A stretch of 64,000 nucleotides of DNA. Origin: Litchfieldella anticariensis FP35 = DSM 16096 (GTDB lineage: Bacteria > Pseudomonadota > Gammaproteobacteria > Pseudomonadales > Halomonadaceae). Below, piece by piece: positions 26,515-35,933 of the stretch. Location of the stretch: NCBI RefSeq assembly GCF_000409775.1, contig NZ_KE332391.1:171534-235533 (forward strand). The letters run 5' to 3'. The notes beneath the pieces are model-generated. The model worked only from the letters and a program-made list of their open reading frames with translations. It made no database searches and was not told the DNA's origin. Made by a program: the position numbers and the translations under genes. Positions within the stretch are counted from its first letter, which is position 1; each line of letters begins with the position of its first letter.

Positions 26515-27228
26515 TCATACCGTTGCTTCAAAGGCCGCCTTTAGACGATAGAACTCCTCGACGATAGCCTCCATGGCGACAGCGTCATAGTCTCGCAAGC
26601 CGCTCACCACCAGTTTCTTGGAGCCACTGCCGATGATCTCTCCCCGGGAGGTCAGACGAAACTCGAGGAGCGCATCACCACGCTTGCCGGTCACCGTCAA
26701 GGAAGAGCTTGCCAGCTCGAGACCGGGATCTGGAGCATCCAGCCGGTCCAGGGCGAACCCCATGCTATCGTAGATCACCAACGGCCGTTGAGGATTGAAC
26801 ATGACGCCCTGCTGTTCCATCAGCGGTTTCAAATAATGAGGGAAATTCTTGCCTGAAAACGCGACATAGCGGCGAGTAAAGGCTTCCACCACTGCCATGT
26901 CATGGGTGAGCTCACCGTCACGTTCAACCTCGAGATAGACCTTCCCCGCCGTATCCACTACCTGGACACCACCGCCGGCCCGCTCACGAAAGTCGAGAGG
27001 TACATCGGCCCCCACCATGCTCAGAAAGCGAAAGCTCATACGCTGCGACAGCCCGAAACGAGCTAGCACCAAGGCAAACAACAAATCACCAGGCACGCAA
27101 AAGCGACGCGCATCCGGGTTGTGGATCGGGTTGTAGTCACCGGCAATCCGTTTGGCAAAGCGGCTGGCCTGCTCTGCGGAGATTCGAACCCGCCCTTCGA
27201 TGAGCGAGTGAAATTCATCAAGAAACAT
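26515..27228 (-). CDS. DUF3581-family protein (hotdog-like)
   Basis: A 237-residue cytoplasmic protein, full length for DUF3581. It starts MFLDEFHSLIEGRVRISAEQ and has the conserved DYNPIHNPDARRFCVPGDLLF at about 31-51, which recalls the hydratase-type hotdog motif (the D...NP.H pattern of MaoC-like proteins). No activity is established. It lies between fhs, 153 bp downstream on the same strand, and nhaD, divergent after 264 bp. I saw no clear promoter in that gap except AT-rich stretches near 27270 and 27410. Confidence 0.8.
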   Translation of the reverse strand: MFLDEFHSLIEGRVRISAEQASRFAKRIAGDYNPIHNPDARRFCVPGDLLFALVLARFGLSQRMSFRFLSMVGADVPLDFRERAGGGVQVVDTAGKVYLEVERDGELTHDMAVVEAFTRRYVAFSGKNFPHYLKPLMEQQGVMFNPQRPLVIYDSMGFALDRLDAPDPGLELASSSLTVTGKRGDALLEFRLTSRGEIIGSGSKKLVVSGLRDYDAVAMEAIVEEFYRLKAAFEATV

Positions 27229-27492
27229 GCGTTATCTGCCTGCGCATTGAGTAAGGACTATCGTTGATGTTTTTTGCCTTGCCATATTTCAAAGCGTAGA
27301 TGATGCCACAAGAAGCCCAATAACCAAGGGCGAAAGGTCGGGCACCATCTACGACGTTTGCACTAGTCGAGTATACCCAAATGCCGATATTGCACTGAAA
27401 CGCCTCATGTTATCATCTCGTGCTTAATTATTACCCCGGCGACATCGAATAGACGCAACCTCGAATCGACGCAACATCGGACAAACACCACC

Positions 27493-28950
27493 ATGGCTCA
27501 ACGGATCGCTTGCTGGCTCTCCCTCCTTACCTTGCTCTCCTTCGCACTCCTCCTCAGTCCAGGAGCCCACGCAGTAACCGGTGAACTCGACATGACCGGC
27601 TCCACGGTCGGAATGTTCGCTCTTGCCATCTTCGCGTTCGCTTACCTGCTGGTGATGGGCGAGGAAAAATTGCATATGCGCAAGTCCAAGCCAGTGCTGG
27701 TGGCCGCCGGTATCATCTGGGCGCTGATAGGTTGGGTCTATGTCAACGCCGGAATGCCTGACGACGCCGAACATGCCTTTCGCGAAACCTTGCTGGAATT
27801 TACCGAGTTGATGCTATTCCTGCTGGTAGCGATGACGTATATCAATGCCATGGACGAGCGGCGGGTCTTCGATGCATTGCGTGCCTGGATGCTCGAGCGT
27901 GGCTTCAGCTATCGCAGTCTGTTCTGGATCACCGGTTCCCTGGCCTTCGTCATTTCCCCAGTGGCCGACAACCTGACCACGGCACTGTTGATGTGTGCGG
28001 TGGTCACCAAGGTGGCCGAAGGCGATCACCGCTTCATCAACCTGAGTTGCGTAAATATCGTCGTTGCTGCCAATGCTGGCGGCGCTTTCAGCCCCTTCGG
28101 CGACATTACCACCCTGATGGTATGGCAGGCCGGGCTGATCGAGTTCTATGAGTTCTTCGAGCTGTTCGTGCCTTCACTGGTCAATTTCCTGGTGCCGGCC
28201 GTCGCGATGAGCCTGTTCGTCAAGAAACACAAACCCCAGGCACATCATGAGCATGTGGAACTCAAGCGCGGCGCCCGACGCATCATCGTTCTGTTCTTGC
28301 TCACCGTAGCCAGTGCCGTTGCCTGCCACACCCTGCTGCATCTACCACCGGTCCTGGGCATGATGACCGGCCTGGGCTACCTGCAATTCTTCGGCTACTA
28401 TCTGCGCCGCACCCTGGCCCGCTCCCTTGCACGCAAACGCGATATCGCGGTACGTCGTGGCGACCAGAAGGCGTTGGAGCGGCTAGGCAGCGTGGTTCCC
28501 TTCGATATCTTCAACCGTATCGCCCGTGCCGAGTGGGACACACTACTGTTCTTCTATGGTGTGGTGATGTGTGTCGGAGGGCTGGGTTTCATGGGCTATC
28601 TGGCAATGCTCTCGGAGGTGCTTTATACCCAGTGGGACGCCACCAGCGCCAATGTGATCCTGGGTCTGATGTCGGCGGTAATCGACAATATCCCGGTGAT
28701 GTTCGCTGTGTTGACCATGCAACCCGAGATGTCACATGGCCACTGGCTGCTGATTACCCTGACGGCCGGCGTCGGCGGCAGTTTGTTGTCGATTGGCTCC
28801 GCGGCAGGCGTCGCAGTGATGGGGCAGGCGCGCGGCTCCTATACCTTCATGGGTCACCTCAAGTGGGCACCAATGATTCTGCTGGGCTATGTCGCCAGCA
28901 TTCTGGTCCATCTGTGGTTGAATGCCGGAAGCTTCGCCGTCTACAACTGA
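27493..28950 (+). CDS. nhaD: Na+/H+ antiporter NhaD
   Basis: A 485-residue inner-membrane antiporter of the ion-transporter superfamily, important for Na+ export at alkaline pH in halophiles. A cleavable-looking N-terminus (residues 1-25) precedes about 12 spans. FVISPVADNLTTALLMCAVV at about 155-174 and NAGGAFSPFGDITTLMVWQA at about 193-212 hold conserved Asp residues in the two pseudo-symmetric halves. SAVIDNIPVMFAVLTM at about 395-410 is the matching second-half motif. The last 219 nt of the gene are overlapped antisense by the lipoprotein gene from the right. Confidence 0.92.
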   Translation: MAQRIACWLSLLTLLSFALLLSPGAHAVTGELDMTGSTVGMFALAIFAFAYLLVMGEEKLHMRKSKPVLVAAGIIWALIGWVYVNAGMPDDAEHAFRETLLEFTELMLFLLVAMTYINAMDERRVFDALRAWMLERGFSYRSLFWITGSLAFVISPVADNLTTALLMCAVVTKVAEGDHRFINLSCVNIVVAANAGGAFSPFGDITTLMVWQAGLIEFYEFFELFVPSLVNFLVPAVAMSLFVKKHKPQAHHEHVELKRGARRIIVLFLLTVASAVACHTLLHLPPVLGMMTGLGYLQFFGYYLRRTLARSLARKRDIAVRRGDQKALERLGSVVPFDIFNRIARAEWDTLLFFYGVVMCVGGLGFMGYLAMLSEVLYTQWDATSANVILGLMSAVIDNIPVMFAVLTMQPEMSHGHWLLITLTAGVGGSLLSIGSAAGVAVMGQARGSYTFMGHLKWAPMILLGYVASILVHLWLNAGSFAVYN

Positions 28951-30075
28951 GAACGGAACCCCGTGGCTAGCCCTATACGCTTTTTCCGATGGGTTGGCCA
29001 CCATGTCGAGTACCGACAGATCTGGTCCAGAGTGCAAATGCTCGGGCCAGTTCAGCAGCATGATAGCCAGCACGTTGCGATGCTCCCCCTTGACGAGATC
29101 GGTGCTTCCGTTGGGTGAAGGAATCATCCGGCTTGCCGGATCATAGGCACGCACAAGAGAAGCCTCGATCCTTGCAATGGCAGGATGATCACGTTTTCCG
29201 GCCAATAGGAAACTGATCCCGACCTCGGTATAGATGTCCTCGGTGGTGTCATTGAGAATGCGCGTCAGGCCATTCTCGAATCCTTTCAGGATCCAGGCAA
29301 ATTCCTGCGCATTCACGGGGTGTTGATAATAACGGCTGGCGGCGATCACGAAGTGGGTCATGCCATAGATCTTGTTACGATACTCCTCGTCGGACAGCAT
29401 GCCATCACGCTCGTGAGGATATTGGGCACGAAAGGCCGCGTTGACCTCGTCGCGCAAGTCTTCGATACCCAATTGATGCAGGAAATGAACGATATTCGCC
29501 ACCTGAGCGGCATAGATTGCCATGACGCCAGGGTCGGTCAGGAAAGTGGCAAAATCCACCGTTTCCAGATAGTCCAGAGCGTGCTCATGAGCCGTCATGC
29601 CTGGAGTGTCCAGCAACCGGTAGTACTCAAGTTGAGTCAGGCGAAACAACAGGTTGCGGGCGAAGGTAATCTCTCCCCACTTCGCGAGCATCCGCTTGCG
29701 TGCGCGTTGCTTGGCGGTACGCGTGGGATAGGCAGCCACCATTTCCCGACTACGCGACGTTGCATATCCCGGCTGCGCCAAGCCTTCGATATCATCATGC
29801 AAGCCAAGGATCAGGTGACGTGCATAGTTTTGATTAAGCGTCAGATACTTGGTATCACCAGTGATACGATAGAGCCGCTGGGCATAGTGACGCTGTTTGG
29901 ACAGAGGGAGGGAAAATAGCTCGGCCTCGTAACGTGCCTGGATATCGTCCGCGATATCCAGCGGGGACGCCGGCGACGTTGTCGTTGTACAAGCATTCAA
30001 CCAAAGGGAAACGCCAAGCAAGATGATGGTCCATACCGCTCGCCGGCACATCGAATCGCGGTGTTGTCCTGGCAT
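28732..30075 (-). CDS. Putative lipoprotein, DUF3541-like, with antisense-derived C-terminal tail
   Basis: A 447-residue protein. Residues 13-30 are a lipoprotein signal with LWLNAC as lipobox, so it is probably anchored in a membrane. The body is helical with repeated aromatic-basic patterns (SKQRHYAQRLYRITGDTKYL, ITFARNLLFRLTQLEYYRLL). It resembles DUF3541 proteins, a tentative assignment. From about residue 375 the frame enters nhaD on the opposite strand; the last 72 residues (Gln/His/Asn-rich, no clear fold) are the reverse complement of nhaD coding sequence. The natural end was probably lost by mutation of a stop near 28950. The ATG at 30051 (MCRRAVW) is an alternative start. Confidence 0.6.
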   Translation of the reverse strand: MPGQHRDSMCRRAVWTIILLGVSLWLNACTTTTSPASPLDIADDIQARYEAELFSLPLSKQRHYAQRLYRITGDTKYLTLNQNYARHLILGLHDDIEGLAQPGYATSRSREMVAAYPTRTAKQRARKRMLAKWGEITFARNLLFRLTQLEYYRLLDTPGMTAHEHALDYLETVDFATFLTDPGVMAIYAAQVANIVHFLHQLGIEDLRDEVNAAFRAQYPHERDGMLSDEEYRNKIYGMTHFVIAASRYYQHPVNAQEFAWILKGFENGLTRILNDTTEDIYTEVGISFLLAGKRDHPAIARIEASLVRAYDPASRMIPSPNGSTDLVKGEHRNVLAIMLLNWPEHLHSGPDLSVLDMVANPSEKAYRASHGVPFSVVDGEASGIQPQMDQNAGDIAQQNHWCPLEVTHEGIGAARLPHHCDACRGANRQQTAADAGRQGNQQPVAM

Positions 30076-30527
30076 CAGCGCCTCCTTGCGGCAAGGCCAT
30101 ATCGTGGCAGAGGAATACCTGGCTCTGTATCAGCCAGTCAACCGTCAGCCAAACTCGCCACTCACCCAAGCAACGATTCAACGCTGCCCTACTGAAGAGT
30201 GCCAAAGCCCGATATGCCAAAAAAGAAAAAAACACATTAAACTTAGCTAGTTACCATCTTGCCTACTAACAATGCCCACTCTGCTGAGGAATGCGATAAG
30301 CTGAGGCATGTCATCCCAACGAATGATGAGGTCGGATGCGTAGACTCTAGCAGGTTGCAGCCCTTGAGTAATATGCGATGGTTAATACATTCGGCTCAAA
30401 AAAATTCAAGCGATCCAGCATTAATGGGGACTAGCCGACACAATGACATGTCATAGCAGAAAGTGTGGTTGCTACGCAGGCACGCGCCCTCGCCAGATGA
30501 CGTTACCTTGCCTGGAAGAGGACCAGC
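30076..30527. other. 452-bp region without a supported gene
   Basis: This gap separates the divergent lipoprotein gene and the PstS-like gene. It is AT-richer than its surroundings, with A-tracts near 30227 and 30400. Short open frames exist (for example 30259-30456) but lack ribosome sites and look random. It must contain the promoters of both flanking genes; I cannot place a convincing -35/-10 pair. Confidence 0.5.
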
Positions 30528-30977
30528 GTGATAGCTAGAAGCCATCTTCGGACATCCTTCACCATACTGGTCACGGTATGGCTGATCACGCTGTCTCGGC
30601 TCACCATTGCCAGCGAAACGGACATCGTTTTGGTGGTCCACCCCAGTGTCCAGACGCAATCGGTCACACGGGACACCGCCAGAGCGATCTTCGCCATGCG
30701 CCAGCGAACCTGGCCCAACGGCCAGGCCATCCATGTCGTGGTGTTACCCAACCGACACCCTATACACGAGCGATTTACCAAGGAGGTGCTGGGCGTCTAT
30801 CCCCACCAACTCCAACTTTCCTGGGACCGTCTGGTGTTCTCCGGTACCGGCCAGGCTCCTGACCAAGTATCGACACCCAGTGACATGTTGGAACATATCG
30901 CGACGACACCCGGTGCGGTTGGATACATTGAACGAGGTTATCTAGATGAGCGTGTCCAAGTCCTGCCCGTGGAATAG
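30528..30977 (+). CDS. Small periplasmic PstS-like (phosphate-binding-type) protein
   Basis: A 149-residue exported protein with a signal peptide or anchor at residues 8-28. The mature part, DIVLVVHPSVQTQSVTRDTA then AIFAMRQRTWPNGQ, SDMLEHIATTPGAVGYI and a closing VQVLP strand, is the reduced one-domain form of the PstS/SBP_bac_11 phosphate-binding fold that is often annotated as phosphate ABC transporter substrate-binding protein. No ABC permease or ATPase follows. Instead a porin overlaps its end by 32 nt and a GGDEF-EAL protein comes next, so it more likely serves as a sensor accessory than in uptake. Confidence 0.75.
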   Translation: MIARSHLRTSFTILVTVWLITLSRLTIASETDIVLVVHPSVQTQSVTRDTARAIFAMRQRTWPNGQAIHVVVLPNRHPIHERFTKEVLGVYPHQLQLSWDRLVFSGTGQAPDQVSTPSDMLEHIATTPGAVGYIERGYLDERVQVLPVE

Positions 30978-32157
30978 GGCCAGCACGAGCCTGCTACCGT
31001 TGCTGTTGATGGTCGGCCTGCTTCGTCCCGCCAGTGCGAACGAGGTGATGGATACGCTGCAGGTTCATGGATTTCTCAGCCAAGCCCTGGTCATCACCGA
31101 CGAGAACAACTTCTTCGGCCCCAGCAGCGAAGATGGCGGCAGTCTGCAATTCACCGAGATAGGGGCCAATGCCTCCCTTCGCCCTCATGAGGATATATTG
31201 CTTGCGGCTCAAGTGATCAGTCGGCGTGCCGGTGGTGACAGAGACGACATGGAGCCCAAGTTGGACCACGGCGTGATCGACTACCAAGCGTTTTCGGATT
31301 CGACAACGCGTTTCGGTACCCAAATCGGCCGATTCAAGAACCCTTTCGGCTTCTATAACCAGACCCGCGACATTGCCTTTACCCGGCCCAGCATCCTGCT
31401 TCCCCAGTCGATCTATTTCGATCGCACTCGCTCGTTGGGGTTGGCTGCCGATGGCGTGGCCATTTATGGCGAGAAACGCCTCCCGATAGGAACCTTTCGT
31501 GCACAAGTCGGTGCCGGAAAACCTCAAGTCGGTGATGATGTTGCAAGGACGCTTTCCCTGGATACCCAACCGGGAACGCTGGACGGCGATATGTCTTATA
31601 TTGGCCAACTGCTCTATGAACACAGCGATGGGCAATTTATTGCCGCCCTGAGTGCAGCACAGGTCAATGCCACATTCGAATCTTCCGATCCACTATGGAA
31701 TGGAGGCCAGATGCGCTTCCAACCATGGGTATTATCGCTTCAATACAACGAGGAGTACTGGAGCCTGACGGCGGAATATGCCCTGCGTAGAACTTCTCTA
31801 AACGAATTCCGTATCCCCCAGGCCAATGGCAGTGTCACCGGAGAAAGCTGGTATCTGCAATACACACGGCGATTCAGCCGCGATTGGCAATGGCTGTTAC
31901 GCTACGATGTACTGATCACTGATCGTGATGACCGCTCCGGTCGTCAATTCGAAGAAACAGGAGCAGGACCGGCACATGCCCGCTTCGCCAAGGACCTGAC
32001 ATTGGGCTTGCAATGGAATGTTCATCCGCGCGTGCTTCTTGCAGCGGAATATCACTATGTTGAGGGTACAGGATGGCTATCCAGCCAAGACAACCCCGAT
32101 CCGAACACTGAGAAGTACTGGAACATGCTACTGTTCCAAGCGTCCTGGCGCTTCTAG
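30946..32157 (+). CDS. Outer-membrane porin-like beta-barrel protein
   Basis: A 403-residue outer-membrane protein. Residues 1-31 are a signal peptide ending PASANE. The mature chain alternates amphipathic strands with polar loops (for example FRAQVGAGKPQVGDDVART, YWSLTAEYALRRTS, WYLQYTRRFSRDWQWLLRYD) and ends in ASWRF, the terminal aromatic recognised by the Bam machinery. ATG at 30946 has GAGG 8 nt upstream and overlaps the preceding gene by 32 nt, a sign of translational coupling. What passes the pore is unknown. Similar porins occur next to PstS-like and EAL genes in other marine bacteria, by my recollection. Confidence 0.8.
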   Translation: MSVSKSCPWNRASTSLLPLLLMVGLLRPASANEVMDTLQVHGFLSQALVITDENNFFGPSSEDGGSLQFTEIGANASLRPHEDILLAAQVISRRAGGDRDDMEPKLDHGVIDYQAFSDSTTRFGTQIGRFKNPFGFYNQTRDIAFTRPSILLPQSIYFDRTRSLGLAADGVAIYGEKRLPIGTFRAQVGAGKPQVGDDVARTLSLDTQPGTLDGDMSYIGQLLYEHSDGQFIAALSAAQVNATFESSDPLWNGGQMRFQPWVLSLQYNEEYWSLTAEYALRRTSLNEFRIPQANGSVTGESWYLQYTRRFSRDWQWLLRYDVLITDRDDRSGRQFEETGAGPAHARFAKDLTLGLQWNVHPRVLLAAEYHYVEGTGWLSSQDNPDPNTEKYWNMLLFQASWRF

Positions 32158-32189
32158 GTGTTCAATATACGCATGGGGACTTGCCAGCC

Positions 32190-35012
32190 ATGACTGCAGT
32201 GACGAGACAGCCCATATTGAGCCTGAAATGGCGAGCTTTTGCTGTTACCAGCTTGCTGTTGTTGGGGCTCGCCTCGTTGCTGACGTTTCTCAGCCACCAG
32301 AACCTGACGCAGCAACTCGACAGTAACCGAACCCTGAATTACGAACGACATCTCAGGGAAATCCAGCAGATCCTTCAAGACTCATCCGATAGCCTGCGCT
32401 TGCTGGCAGGTGTCGTGGCCTCCTCAGCGGAGCTCAGCGAAGCGCTCGTGGCTCAGAATGGCGGGGGGATCGCCAATGCACTCGACACCCAATGGCCCAC
32501 GCTGCAACTCGACGCTGGCCTTGATGAGGTGATCGTCTACGATGCCACTCGCCAGACTTACCATAGGTGGGGAAGCAACGTGAATGACGATCGACGTCCT
32601 CTCGACGAATGGGTCGAGACAGTGTTGCAGAACGAGATACCACTACTCACCATGCGCTGTGTCAGGACATGTCACCAGTATGCGGCCGTTCCTATACTCG
32701 TCGAAGGGGAAAGCGTGGGTGTCGTGCTAATCTCTCGTTCGCTTGCCGACGTCATGCGCAATGTGCAGCATATCTCAGGTAGCAATCTGGCACTGTTCAT
32801 TTCGGGCGATATTCCAAGGGAAAATATCAATCCTGAACGCCAAATCTCCGACTGGGGTGGTTGGCTAGTGGCTATCACACAGGCAGAACGAAGCCTGCCT
32901 GTTTTCCGCGAAGCATCGGCAAGTCTGCCACTATCTCACTTGGTGCGCGCTCCCCAACAGGTCACATATGAAAATCGTTATTATGAAGTGGCTGCTATCG
33001 ATATCGAACAGGATAGCAACCAGGCACAACATGCCTTTTTCCTGCTGAAGACTGATATTACCGAACAGGTTCAGGCCATTGCCGAGAACACCCGCACCAT
33101 CCTGATGTATGCGTTGGGTGGCTGGTTGGCTGCCGAGTTATTGTTACTAGGCATTCTGTGGGGCCCCATGGCAAGACTGCGCCGCCTGGCTCAAGTCCTC
33201 CCGGCATTGGCCAGCGGCAAATACGGTTTGGTACGTCAAACCATCATACCGCCGACAAGGCGCTTGCAGGATGAGATCGATATCCTCGATGGTACGACGC
33301 TTGGTCTTACCGACCAGCTCGAGTTCCTGCATGAAGAAGTCGAAGCCCGGCAACAGGAGCTGGCAACACGTCTTCAGGAATTGAAAAGCGAGCGAGACTT
33401 CATCGGCAGCTTGCTGGACACAGCCCAAGTCTTCATCCTGACACAAGATCCTCATGGTCGTATCACCATGTTCAACCGCTATGCGGAATTGGCCATGGGA
33501 TCGGCGGGTTCTTTGCTGGGACTGCGGTTCGACGACATCTTCAAACGAGCTCCATACGATTCGCTGGCACATAGCACTTCGTCACAGGATGAAAGAACGC
33601 TCCAAGTCAACGGCGAAGAGCAGCGTACTACCATCTGGTACCACACTCCCTTGCCCAGTCGCGACACACAATCTCCCTCCTTCATCTCGGTCGGTCTCGA
33701 TATCACCGAACGCAAACAGGCAGAAGAGCGACTTGCCTGGTTAGCGCATCGCGATCCCTTGACGAACCTGTACAATCGACGCTTCTTTGAAGATGCCGTC
33801 AGGTCATCGCTCAGCAATGATTCTCATGGCGCGATTCTATTCCTGGACTTGGACCAGTTCCGAGATGTCAATGAACTCAGTGGCCACCACGTAGGTGATC
33901 AGTTATTGCGTCTTGTCGGCGATGTCTTGCACTCAGCCTTCACGGACAGATGCATCGTGACGCGGCTCGGGGGCGACGAATTCGCGTTGTTACTGGAAAG
34001 CTACTCCGAACCCCAGGCCATCGAAGTGGCCGATCGTATCGAGTATCTCCTGAAAGATATCAGCCTTTCGGTCGGTGGTCGCCGACATCGTGCGATCGCC
34101 AGTATCGGCATTGCCATGTACCCACTGCATGGCGACACCCCAGCCAAGGTCATGGCCAGTGCCGATTTTGCCATGTACCAAGCCAAGAGCAAAAGCGGTC
34201 AACGCTGGCATTTGTTATCGGTCACGGCCAGCCGAAAGGAAGAACTGAAACAGCGCGTTTATTGGGTAGAGCGATTACGAGATGCGCTCGACAACGATAG
34301 TTTCGTGCTCATGGCGCAACCCATCGTATGCCTGGAGGATAACAGCATCAGCCATTATGAGGTTCTCGTTCGGCTTCGTGGCGAAGATGGTCAACTCGTG
34401 ACACCAGGCAACTTCATCCCCGTGGCCGAGCGGAGTGGTCAGATCGTGGCCTTGGACCGTTGGGTATTGAAACACAGCTTGATGGCATTGAAGCAGTTAC
34501 AGCAGCGAGGCATTCATCTTGCCGTCAATCTGAGTGGCCCTTCGTTACATGACGAGAACCTGAAGAGCTTTCTCGAGCAAGAGCTTGCCAATAGCGGTGC
34601 CTGGCCGGACTACCTGATTCTCGAGGTGACCGAAACGGCTGCCGTAACGGATTTTGCCACCGCACAACAGATACTGAAAACCATTCGTGGGCTGGGCTGT
34701 CAGGTAGCACTGGATGATTTTGGTGCTGGTTTCAGTAGCTTTCACTATCTGGCACAACTTCCAGCCGACTTCATCAAGATTGATGGCTCTTTCATTCGTA
34801 AACTTCTCGACAGTCAGGAGGATCAAATGATCGTCAGGGCCATTGCTGATATTGCAGCCGGCTTCGGCAAAAAGAGCATTGCCGAGTTTGTCGAGAGAAA
34901 GGAAATCCTTGCCGTACTCCAAGAGTTTGGAATCAACTATGCTCAAGGATATTATCTAGGTTCTCCCACACCTATGACGGAGCTTCTCTCCTCGACGCCA
35001 ACCTCTACGTGA
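32190..35012 (+). CDS. Membrane sensor with PAS, GGDEF and EAL domains
   Basis: A 940-residue cyclic-di-GMP enzyme. Order: TM1 at about 14-34, periplasmic sensor part about 35-300, TM2 about 305-325, coiled coil about 365-400 (EEVEARQQELATRLQELKSE), PAS about 405-515, GGDEF about 525-685, EAL about 690-935. The GGDEF site is intact (RLGGDEFALLLE). In the EAL domain the signature reads EVLVR, and metal and catalytic partners are present: Asn in LAVNLSGPSL, Glu in EVTETAAV, DDFGAG, and Lys in FIKIDGSF. Both activities are possible, phosphodiesterase more likely. The ATG at 32190 follows the porin by 32 nt. It is the last gene of the three-gene set. Confidence 0.88.
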   Translation: MTAVTRQPILSLKWRAFAVTSLLLLGLASLLTFLSHQNLTQQLDSNRTLNYERHLREIQQILQDSSDSLRLLAGVVASSAELSEALVAQNGGGIANALDTQWPTLQLDAGLDEVIVYDATRQTYHRWGSNVNDDRRPLDEWVETVLQNEIPLLTMRCVRTCHQYAAVPILVEGESVGVVLISRSLADVMRNVQHISGSNLALFISGDIPRENINPERQISDWGGWLVAITQAERSLPVFREASASLPLSHLVRAPQQVTYENRYYEVAAIDIEQDSNQAQHAFFLLKTDITEQVQAIAENTRTILMYALGGWLAAELLLLGILWGPMARLRRLAQVLPALASGKYGLVRQTIIPPTRRLQDEIDILDGTTLGLTDQLEFLHEEVEARQQELATRLQELKSERDFIGSLLDTAQVFILTQDPHGRITMFNRYAELAMGSAGSLLGLRFDDIFKRAPYDSLAHSTSSQDERTLQVNGEEQRTTIWYHTPLPSRDTQSPSFISVGLDITERKQAEERLAWLAHRDPLTNLYNRRFFEDAVRSSLSNDSHGAILFLDLDQFRDVNELSGHHVGDQLLRLVGDVLHSAFTDRCIVTRLGGDEFALLLESYSEPQAIEVADRIEYLLKDISLSVGGRRHRAIASIGIAMYPLHGDTPAKVMASADFAMYQAKSKSGQRWHLLSVTASRKEELKQRVYWVERLRDALDNDSFVLMAQPIVCLEDNSISHYEVLVRLRGEDGQLVTPGNFIPVAERSGQIVALDRWVLKHSLMALKQLQQRGIHLAVNLSGPSLHDENLKSFLEQELANSGAWPDYLILEVTETAAVTDFATAQQILKTIRGLGCQVALDDFGAGFSSFHYLAQLPADFIKIDGSFIRKLLDSQEDQMIVRAIADIAAGFGKKSIAEFVERKEILAVLQEFGINYAQGYYLGSPTPMTELLSSTPTST

Positions 35013-35119
35013 AAATGGCCTCATCCATTTATTGAACGATCAGGGCAAGGAACAGCACAACAAAAAGAAAAATGTGACCCTGAAACCACATATTTTCAGA
35101 ATAATGCAAGGGAACTATT

Positions 35120-35869
35120 TTGAATATCTTCAACTTATTTTCCGACCACTTCCGATTTCGTATTGCACTATCCGAGAAAGAGAGAAGCTTGGCCTTCAAG
35201 GTACGTTATGATGTCTTTTTGCGCGAGCTTCATTACACGACCCTGAAAGAAGACCCGGTCACACAGCAAGAAAAAGATGTTTATGACGAAAAGGCGTTGC
35301 TTTGTCTTCTAGAGCACCGCCATAGCAAGACGATTGCTGGCTGCATACGCGTGGTAATACCTCATGAAGGTGCTCCTCCCCCTTTGGAACAGTTGCCTAT
35401 AGAATACTACTGTGGCCATAGTTTGAACCACCATGTTCTTCATCCTGCCAAATTTCCCAAACAACAAATTTGTGAGGTCTCTAGACTAGCCGTTCCGGGC
35501 CGTTTTCGACGGCGAGCAGGAAACGGTGACACCGCTTCCGAAGCGCTAGATGACATCGCTTTCACACCTGAGGAGAGACGCACCTTTCCCTTGATTGGCG
35601 TTAGTTTTTTCCTCGCCGCTACTGCCTTGATCGGATTCATGGAACGCCCTCATGTTTTTGCCATGATGGAACCTCGTTTTGCGCGATTGCTGACATTGTC
35701 CGGCCTGCGATTTCAACAGATCGGAGAAATGATGAATTATCACGGACCTCGGGCCGCTTATTATATTGACCAGCGCCAGGCCGTCAGCGACCTATCTCCT
35801 CACTTAAGAGAGCTTTACCACCACATAGAAAGTGAGTTGGTGAGTCAGTATCGACAAACAAGTATCTAA
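35120..35869 (+). CDS. PEP-CTERM/exosortase system-associated acyltransferase (LuxI-like GNAT)
   Basis: A 249-residue acyltransferase of the group usually found with exosortase systems and related in fold to LuxI-type acyl-homoserine lactone synthases. Conserved features include FKVRYDVFLRELHY at about 27-40, an Asp-Glu-containing DVYDEKALLCLLEHR, AGCIRVVIP at about 76-84, EVSRLAVPGRFRR at about 118-130 and a C-terminal GLRFQQIGEMMNYHGPRAAYY. The start is TTG at 35120 with AAGGGA upstream; no in-frame ATG fits. No exosortase, PEP-CTERM protein or glycan gene is in the window. GC content is visibly lower than in neighbours, suggesting acquisition. Acyl donor and acceptor are unknown. Confidence 0.78.
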   Translation: MNIFNLFSDHFRFRIALSEKERSLAFKVRYDVFLRELHYTTLKEDPVTQQEKDVYDEKALLCLLEHRHSKTIAGCIRVVIPHEGAPPPLEQLPIEYYCGHSLNHHVLHPAKFPKQQICEVSRLAVPGRFRRRAGNGDTASEALDDIAFTPEERRTFPLIGVSFFLAATALIGFMERPHVFAMMEPRFARLLTLSGLRFQQIGEMMNYHGPRAAYYIDQRQAVSDLSPHLRELYHHIESELVSQYRQTSI

Positions 35870-35933
35870 GCATGCGCTGACCTGAGGCGAGCTTTGCTTT
35901 CTTACCTGATCGGGCCAAGCCTTTTAGAGTCCA

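Noticed and set aside
27390..27416. TTGCAC with downstream TATCAT as nhaD promoter
   Set aside because: The spacing is only 15 bp and the match is weak, so it was not listed as a feature.
30259..30456. 65-codon open frame in the gap before the PstS-like gene
   Set aside because: It has no ribosome site and a random-looking composition without hydrophobic pattern.
35013..35030. AAATGG-CCATTT hairpin after the GGDEF-EAL gene as terminator
   Set aside because: The stem is short and AT-rich and is not followed by a T-run.
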